Part shown: one piece after another, positions 6,199 to 9,623 of the stretch
Numbering within the stretch: the stretch's first letter is position 1
Layout of the letters: every line of letters begins with the position of its first letter
Source: Candidatus Woesearchaeota archaeon
Lineage (GTDB): Archaea > Nanobdellota > Nanobdellia > Woesearchaeales > UBA12501
DNA: 9,623 nt
Direction of reading: 5' to 3'
Assembly (NCBI GenBank): GCA_026394915.1
Contig: JAPLZS010000017.1
Span: forward strand, 7,969-17,591
Notes under the pieces: model-generated
What the model was told of the DNA's origin: nothing
Database searches by the model: none
The model's input: the letters and a program-made list of their open reading frames with translations, nothing else
Position numbers and translations under genes: made by a program

Positions 6199-6954
6199 AT
6201 GCTAAGCGTCTCTATGCTTTCCGGATACCTGTATTGCAAGAGGAAATTATACTTGCAATATGTCCTTCATCTTGCAGAGCCAAAAAAAGAGTCACTTGTC
6301 CTGGGCACAATACGGCACAAGATATTCGAGGAGATAAACAATGCAGAGGAGAAGATTGTCAGGGCAATCACAAAAGAGGATGATCATGAAAAGATAGTTT
6401 CAAGATACAAGGAAGAATATCTTGAGATTGTAGAGAAGACTATAAAAAAGAAAAAGAAAGACATTGCGAAATTAAATATCCCTGAGAGTGATGTTCTTGA
6501 TAGTGTCAAGGATTCTGTCATGAATGAAGCAGAGGAAAGGGCAGGGAATGTCCATGATTTTGTGCAGAAAAATAAAAATATGATCTTCGGAGAGGAATTG
6601 TGGGAGAAACTCACCCCAAAGATACTTTCTGAGTTCTGCATATCCTCAGAGAGCCTTGGCCTTAGAGGGATAATAGACAAGGTAGAGATTTATGATAATA
6701 TCATTGTGCCTGTTGAGCTGAAGACAGGGAAATGCCCTGAGGAGGGGGGATGGCCATCCCATGAGCTCCAGCTCCATGCTTATATGGCCCTGCTCAGCGG
6801 AAAGCAGAGATCAGTGAAAGAAGGAAAGCTGGTATATCTTGATGCAGGCAAGGTCATAAGGCTTCCGAACAACCCATTTGTCGAGGTGAGGTCAACTCCA
6901 ATAAATGCGCTGCCTGCGGCCTTAAAAACCAGTGCTATGACAATGAATTCATAA
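6199..6954 (+). CDS. Cas4-like PD-(D/E)XK nuclease, frameshifted near its C-terminus
   Basis: A RecB/Cas4-family (DUF83-type) nuclease; in Cas4 and Dna2 this fold, with a 4Fe-4S cluster, makes a DNA exonuclease or endonuclease. The N-terminus has the family signature, S.LSGYLYCKRKLYL, with the first cluster cysteine at Cys13. Catalytic residues are His40 (LGTIRH), Asp160 (GIID), Glu173-x-Lys175 (PVELKTG) and Gln191xxxTyr195 (ELQLHAY). A charged helical insert fills about 47-145. The last three cluster cysteines are absent from this frame, which ends in an unrelated tail (INALPAALKTS...). They appear intact in another frame just downstream (see the next entry). The true gene should therefore run 6199-6986 with one missing base near 6900. 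No CRISPR repeats or cas genes are nearby, so this is a solitary Cas4 homologue, perhaps for DNA repair. As written it would be about 30 residues off and unable to ligate the cluster normally. Confidence 0.85.
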   Translation: MLSVSMLSGYLYCKRKLYLQYVLHLAEPKKESLVLGTIRHKIFEEINNAEEKIVRAITKEDDHEKIVSRYKEEYLEIVEKTIKKKKKDIAKLNIPESDVLDSVKDSVMNEAEERAGNVHDFVQKNKNMIFGEELWEKLTPKILSEFCISSESLGLRGIIDKVEIYDNIIVPVELKTGKCPEEGGWPSHELQLHAYMALLSGKQRSVKEGKLVYLDAGKVIRLPNNPFVEVRSTPINALPAALKTSAMTMNS

Positions 6955-6986
6955 AGGAAAGGCAAAATAGGGCATTACACTGCTGA
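6900..6986 (+). pseudogene. Out-of-frame Cas4 C-terminal iron-sulphur tail
   Basis: In the frame starting at 6900 the DNA encodes N-K-C-A-A-C-G-L-K-N-Q-C-Y-D and on to a TGA at 6984-6986. This C-x2-C-x5-C pattern is the classic C-terminal cluster motif of Cas4. It joins the main frame at the ccaata around 6898-6903. One extra A there would read S-T-P-N-K-C and restore a protein of about 261 residues. Codons downstream stay protein-like up to the stop, so the loss is recent or is a sequencing or assembly error. Confidence 0.8.
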
Positions 6987-7008
6987 ATTCAACAAAAAAA
7001 ACAAAAGA

Positions 7009-7016
7009 TTTAAATA
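7009..7016 (+). promoter_or_regulatory. Upstream TATA box of the PRC-barrel gene
   Basis: A perfect TTTAAATA would start transcription near 7039, giving a leader of about 50 nt that includes the Shine-Dalgarno. A second TATA-like site, tttataaa at 7061-7068, is centred 24-25 bp before the ATG and could give a leaderless transcript. The gene may have two promoters. Confidence 0.55.
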
Positions 7017-7041
7017 TAAATTAAGTAACCTTATAAAGTAG

Positions 7042-7061
7042 TATCAATATAATATCAATAT
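7042..7061 (+). repeat. Two direct 9-bp repeats one helical turn apart
   Basis: tatcaatat occurs at 7042-7050 and 7053-7061, a period of 11 bp, between the two candidate TATA boxes of the PRC-barrel gene. Same-face spacing is what a dimeric regulator would need, but in such AT-rich DNA this may be chance. Confidence 0.4.
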
Positions 7062-7088
7062 TTATAAAAATAGGTGTTTGGTGATATA

Positions 7089-7352
7089 ATGGCAGAAGAT
7101 GATAAGAGATTTGCAAAAGAGCTGATAGGGAAGACAATAGTGAGCAAGTCAGGAAAGCGCTTCGGCGAGCTCGGGGACATAATCTTTGAGACAAAGAGCG
7201 GTGAGCTGATACACATGATCCTTTCAAATCCGACTCCGTATGCACTTAAATTGGACATGGAGAAAGACAAGGAAGGCAATATCCTCATACCATTCTCTGC
7301 AGTCATAGCTGTTGGAGATTTCATGGTCATAGCAGAAGAGGATATAATCTGA
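7089..7352 (+). CDS. PRC-barrel domain protein
   Basis: An 87-residue protein that is a single PRC-barrel. Residues 11-35 (ELIGKTIVSKSGKRFGELGDIIFE) form the diagnostic first strands with the K.G...G.V.D-type turn. The second half ends in IPFSAVIAVGDFMVIAEE, the usual closing strands. PRC-barrels occur in the ribosome maturation factor RimM, photosynthetic reaction centres and many small archaeal proteins, some tied to cell division (CdpB-like) or RNA metabolism. Nothing here picks one. There is no signal peptide or membrane segment, so it is cytoplasmic. The start chosen is the ATG at 7089, preceded by Shine-Dalgarno GGTGAT (7080-7085). An in-frame GTG at 7074 would add five residues and place the Shine-Dalgarno inside the gene, so it is unlikely. 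It stands alone between the cas4-like gene and rfcS. Confidence 0.85.
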   Translation: MAEDDKRFAKELIGKTIVSKSGKRFGELGDIIFETKSGELIHMILSNPTPYALKLDMEKDKEGNILIPFSAVIAVGDFMVIAEEDII

Positions 7353-7381
7353 TTTTTCTTAATTATCTGTTTTTATTTATT
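7353..7381 (+). terminator. T-rich termination tract after the PRC-barrel gene
   Basis: Immediately after the TGA-type stop come several T runs (ttttt, then gtttttatttatt). A weak 5-bp stem (atctg / cagat, 7364-7387) spans them. This suits archaeal U-tract termination. The remaining gap to rfcS is AT-rich. Confidence 0.45.
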
Positions 7382-7432
7382 ATCAGATTTCATTGTTTAT
7401 GGTCATACATGGCCATTTTTCTATCAGTTAAT

Positions 7433-7440
7433 TTTTTATA
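7433..7440 (+). promoter_or_regulatory. TATA box of rfcS (leaderless)
   Basis: TTTTTATA is centred 27-28 bp before the ATG at 7464, with no Shine-Dalgarno between. The start codon of the broken rfcS is thus still under an intact promoter. Confidence 0.55.
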
Positions 7441-7463
7441 GTTGACCAGTTTCTTTTACGTCA

Positions 7464-7922
7464 ATGGAGAGCAAGGAATTTGCGATATGGACTGAGAAAT
7501 ACAGGCCCCATAGTTTCTCTGATGTAAAGGGCCAGAAAGATGTAGTTAGCAGGGTAGAGGCAATGGTGAAATCAAAGAACATGCCGCATCTGCTTTTTGC
7601 AGGCTCTCCTGGCACAGGGAAGACAAGCCTCTCATTGGTCATCGCAAGACAGCTCTTCAAGGACAGTTGGCACCAGAACTTCCTGGAATTGAATGCAAGC
7701 GATGAGAGAGGGATAGATGTAGTGAGTCACAAAGTAAAAGACTTTGCAAGGACAAGGGCGAGAGAATTATACCCAGACATGCAGGTTCATACTCTCTGCA
7801 AACTATTCATCAAAGATAATCGACCCGATACAGTCAAGATGCGCTGTCTTCAGGTTCAAGCCTTTGGAGAAAAAAGAAGTTTTCCGCATAATAGACGGCA
7901 TTGCAAAGGAAGAAGGAATTGA
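7464..7922 (+). CDS. rfcS: Replication factor C small subunit, N-terminal fragment
   Basis: RfcS forms, with RfcL, the clamp loader that opens the PCNA ring and places it on primed DNA. Residues 1-99 are a good RfcS N-terminus: [16 protein letters not shown] (9-24), PHLLFAG, Walker A GSPGTGKT (47-54), and NASDERGID then [10 protein letters not shown] (90-99). After codon 99 (7758-7760) homology ends abruptly. The remaining 53 codons to 7922 are the C-terminal half read in the wrong frame. The stretch that should follow FART.., about 31 residues with Walker B (FLDEADA), the helix DAQQALRRTM and the fold leading to sensor 1, is missing from the DNA. As written the product cannot hydrolyse ATP. 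Since RfcS is essential in archaea, either this is an assembly error or a second copy exists elsewhere. No intein or intron is present; sequence is lost rather than gained. Confidence 0.85.
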   Translation: MESKEFAIWTEKYRPHSFSDVKGQKDVVSRVEAMVKSKNMPHLLFAGSPGTGKTSLSLVIARQLFKDSWHQNFLELNASDERGIDVVSHKVKDFARTRARELYPDMQVHTLCKLFIKDNRPDTVKMRCLQVQAFGEKRSFPHNRRHCKGRRN

Positions 7923-8346
7923 TCTTGATGAGCAGGCAAAAGAGGCTTTATTTTTGATATCAGAAGGCGACTGCAGGAAGCTTGAGAATATCATGCAGAG
8001 CTGCGCTGTTATTTCAAAGAAGATAGATGAGGAGCTTATATTCTCTATGGCTTCGTTCGCAAAGCCAAAAGAACTCAAGGATGTCCTGGAGCTTGCTATA
8101 AAAAACAGGTTCATTGACGCAAGGAACAAGCTGCTTGATATCATGCTGAGGTACGGCCTGAGCGGAACAGACCTCATAAAGCAGATCCAGAAAGAGATAA
8201 TCGAACTTGAGATAGAGGGAAGGAAAAAGATGGAGCTCATAACTGCGTGCGGAGAGGCAGAGTTCAGGATGACAGAAGGCTCTGATGAGTATGTCCAGCT
8301 CGAGGCATTGCTGAGCAAGTTTGTATTGGTCGGTTCTGATAAATAG
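7744..8346 (+). CDS. rfcS: Replication factor C small subunit, C-terminal fragment
   Basis: Recognisable RfcS sequence begins at 7762 with [18 protein letters not shown] (sensor 1). It continues through [15 protein letters not shown] (the SRC arginine-finger motif), the lid domain with [14 protein letters not shown], and the C-terminal collar helices that assemble the pentamer, ending [15 protein letters not shown]. This 194-residue part is complete and carries no further damage. The frame is open back to 7744, but the upstream codons are the N-terminal half in the wrong frame, and there is no credible start or Shine-Dalgarno. It is therefore a detached half and not a separate gene. The two halves (99 and 194 residues) plus about 31 missing residues give about 324, the normal RfcS length. 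The frame offset means the lost DNA has a length of 3n+2, for example 92 nt. Confidence 0.85.
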   Translation: MQGQGRENYTQTCRFILSANYSSKIIDPIQSRCAVFRFKPLEKKEVFRIIDGIAKEEGIDLDEQAKEALFLISEGDCRKLENIMQSCAVISKKIDEELIFSMASFAKPKELKDVLELAIKNRFIDARNKLLDIMLRYGLSGTDLIKQIQKEIIELEIEGRKKMELITACGEAEFRMTEGSDEYVQLEALLSKFVLVGSDK

Positions 8347-8360
8347 ATTTAAAAGAAGAG

Positions 8361-8414
8361 ATTAAGACAATAAAAATAAAAGAGATAATTAAAATAATAA
8401 AAAAATAAATGAGT
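8361..8414 (-). terminator. T-rich tract between convergent rfcS and lipoprotein genes
   Basis: On the minus strand, just past the lipoprotein stop, the sequence is almost pure A/T with repeated T runs (up to seven T). This suits U-tract termination of the minus-strand operon. On the plus strand it is A-rich, so rfcS termination is less clear. Confidence 0.5.
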
Positions 8415-9320
8415 TCAGTCCTTCTTCTTTATCCTTATGCTCTGCTCGATGAGGCCTTTGTAATCATAGCTTACAGTGAGATCAAACTGCTTTGTGTACA
8501 TTGTGCCTTCTGTCATGGGCGTCTTCTGCTTGCATCTTATTGTGCCTTTTCCGTCAATAAGCCTTCCGCCATTCTCCTCTCCTCCAAGCCTGCACTCCCA
8601 TGCAGATGGATTTGAGGTATCATCAACAGAGAATGCAATCTGGCCGTATCTTGTGTCAAACTCAACACCTGGCTTTGTGACCTCTCCACCCCCTACATTG
8701 CTCACATCAAATTCAACTGCAATGAGGTTTGATCCTGCTCTTGTCTCCCTTGCTGCTGTGACTTGCACTGGAGCTCCTGACGCAAAGGCTGGTTTGACCT
8801 CCTCTATTGTGCACACTGTCTTGTCCTTGAGGTCGGTTGAGAAGCACATCTTAGGCACTGCGACATGAGTCTTGTAAGGATACTGATATGACACAAAAAC
8901 TGTCACATCATAATATGATCCGCTCATTGGTATCTTGTATTTTGCATCGCCGAAATCAACTGTCTCTTCTCCTCCCTGAGGATTTGAGTCAGATATCCTG
9001 TCAAGAACATTTGAGTTTGTCTTCTCAAATGCGATGCCATCGTAATCATTCGGGGATATGCCTTTCAGCTTTATCTTAACGGCAGATGCTGCAATGTCAT
9101 CTTCTCCATTGTTCTTCAATGTGATTTCAACTGGGAATGTCTCATCTTCAAAGATTGTAGCTATTCCATTCTCGACAACACCCAAAGGCTCGAATGTCAC
9201 CATAAGGCCCTGTGAACCTCCTTTATAGGGTGATACGGCGTTTGTCTTATCACTGCCTCCAGCGCAGCCGACCATGGCTGCCATTGCAAATATAAGCAAT
9301 ATTACGATTGTTTTCTTCAT
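8415..9320 (-). CDS. Secreted lipoprotein with Ig-like (CARDB-type) domains
   Basis: A 301-residue predicted surface lipoprotein. It opens with KK, a hydrophobic stretch (4-17) and a lipobox M-V-G-Cys19, so it should be exported and lipid-anchored at Cys19. A short flexible linker follows. Then come two beta-rich regions: residues about 38-155, with VEITLKNNGEDDI and a Y-x-Y-PYKTH end, and about 185-298, with AVEFDVSNVGGGE. These patterns are typical of CARDB/Ig-like surface domains. Cys159/Cys170 and Cys243/Cys263 may form disulphides outside the cell. I recall similar proteins in DPANN archaea, but no biochemical role is known to me; adhesion or cell-envelope structure is a guess. The start is supported by AAGGAGG six bases upstream. 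The gene just upstream on the same strand, 53 nt away, encodes a protein with a related C-terminal domain. Confidence 0.8.
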   Translation of the reverse strand: MKKTIVILLIFAMAAMVGCAGGSDKTNAVSPYKGGSQGLMVTFEPLGVVENGIATIFEDETFPVEITLKNNGEDDIAASAVKIKLKGISPNDYDGIAFEKTNSNVLDRISDSNPQGGEETVDFGDAKYKIPMSGSYYDVTVFVSYQYPYKTHVAVPKMCFSTDLKDKTVCTIEEVKPAFASGAPVQVTAARETRAGSNLIAVEFDVSNVGGGEVTKPGVEFDTRYGQIAFSVDDTSNPSAWECRLGGEENGGRLIDGKGTIRCKQKTPMTEGTMYTKQFDLTVSYDYKGLIEQSIRIKKKD

Positions 9321-9326
9321 TTTAAA

Positions 9327-9333
9327 CCTCCTT
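9327..9333 (-). promoter_or_regulatory. Strong Shine-Dalgarno of the lipoprotein gene
   Basis: AAGGAGG with a 6-nt spacer to the ATG is the strongest Shine-Dalgarno in the window. TATA-like A/T runs at 9341-9366 could give the gene its own promoter, or it may be co-transcribed with the gene upstream. Confidence 0.75.
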
Positions 9334-9373
9334 GCGTTTGCTTTATTTTAATCAAATTTAATAATTTTTATCT

Positions 9374-9622
9374 TTAATATTCTTTTCCAGGCACCCTATA
9401 GATGTTTGTTGTTCCCTGGATTGAAGATCTGTAGCCATAGAATAGCTCTATGTTGAGGACTGTCTGGTATGCCTCATTTCCAAGGCTTCCTTCATAAGAG
9501 CATATCGATATTCCGCTGCCGCTCACAAGCTGGATAATCTCTGGATCACATACCAGCTGCTTATTGCTGAACTTTGCGTTTATGGTCACCTTATCTATAT
9601 CTGTTCTCTTGAGCCTTATATG
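9374..9622 (-). CDS. Partial secreted protein, paralogue of the adjacent lipoprotein
   Basis: The frame is open from the right edge to a TAA at 9374-9376, giving the last 82 residues of a protein whose start lies outside the window. A GTG at 9589 falls inside the domain and is not the start. The visible part is beta-rich and matches the end of the neighbouring lipoprotein in layout. A first cysteine (Cys25 here, Cys243 there) is followed by a G-x-G-x-x-x-C stretch, and then a strand with Y-x-Y (62-64 here, 285-287 there) lying 21-22 residues after the second cysteine. A final S-I..-I strand is also shared. The same Ig-like surface role is therefore likely, with the two genes derived by duplication. 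Sequence identity is low, so the paralogy is a reasoned guess. Confidence 0.6.
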   Translation of the reverse strand, partial: HIRLKRTDIDKVTINAKFSNKQLVCDPEIIQLVSGSGISICSYEGSLGNEAYQTVLNIELFYGYRSSIQGTTNIYRVPGKEY

Positions 9623-9623
9623 G

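Noticed and set aside
6890..6910. Programmed -1 frameshift in the cas4-like gene
   Set aside because: No canonical slippery heptamer or strong downstream structure is visible around the switch, and the normal stop of the main frame lies over 50 nt further on.
6199..6986. CRISPR-Cas locus suggested by the Cas4-like gene
   Set aside because: No direct-repeat array, cas1, cas2 or effector gene is present anywhere in the window. Solitary Cas4 homologues are common in archaea.
7803..8318. 171-codon open frame on the minus strand opposite rfcS
   Set aside because: The plus strand here encodes clear RfcS sequence with SRC motif and collar helices. The opposite frame is Ser-rich with no recognisable domain.
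7464..8346. Intein or intron in rfcS
   Set aside because: RfcS is a frequent intein host, but here coding sequence is missing and nothing is inserted between the two halves.

Overview
The window looks like a piece of an archaeal chromosome, most plausibly from a DPANN lineage such as Woesearchaeota or Pacearchaeota. The gene content is archaeal: PAN proteasomal ATPase, archaeal/eukaryotic-type TyrRS, and small-subunit clamp loader. Promoters are archaeal TATA boxes of the TTTAAATA type, and the coding strand is rich in AGG/AGA/ATA codons. The lineage guess rests on the short proteins, the small two-repeat protein and the secreted lipoprotein family, recalled from memory and not checked.

Layout from left to right. 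(1) The end of a lamin-tail-domain protein (+). (2) A gap holding a strong candidate C/D-box guide sRNA (about 436-506, +). (3) PAN (-) and, divergently, an M29 aminopeptidase followed by an NADPH-dependent FMN reductase (+). Two perfect hairpins lie between the divergent promoters. (4) A 74-residue basic protein made of two copies of a 27-residue unit (-), with a terminator that overlaps its own stop codon. (5) A tyrS-pepQ (M24 Xaa-Pro peptidase) pair (-). (6) A Cas4-like nuclease (+) whose iron-sulphur cysteine tail lies in another reading frame. (7) A PRC-barrel protein (+). (8) The replication factor C small subunit (+), interrupted by an internal deletion that removes Walker B. (9) Two adjacent, apparently paralogous secreted proteins (-), one an intact lipoprotein and one running off the right edge.

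PAN and the two aminopeptidases could act in sequence in protein turnover: unfolding into the proteasome, then trimming of peptides, including at proline. TyrRS and RfcS are housekeeping genes. Five genes (M29, PAN, tyrS, cas4-like, rfcS) have a TATA box centred about 23-28 bp upstream of the start codon, which implies leaderless mRNAs. The PRC-barrel protein, the 74-residue protein and the lipoprotein instead have clear Shine-Dalgarno sequences. This spacing moves the tyrS start to the second Met.

The points most worth a second look are the two broken genes (cas4-like and rfcS) within 1.2 kb, the C/D sRNA and the two-repeat small protein. No CRISPR array, tRNA, rRNA, insertion sequence or complete new defence system is visible.
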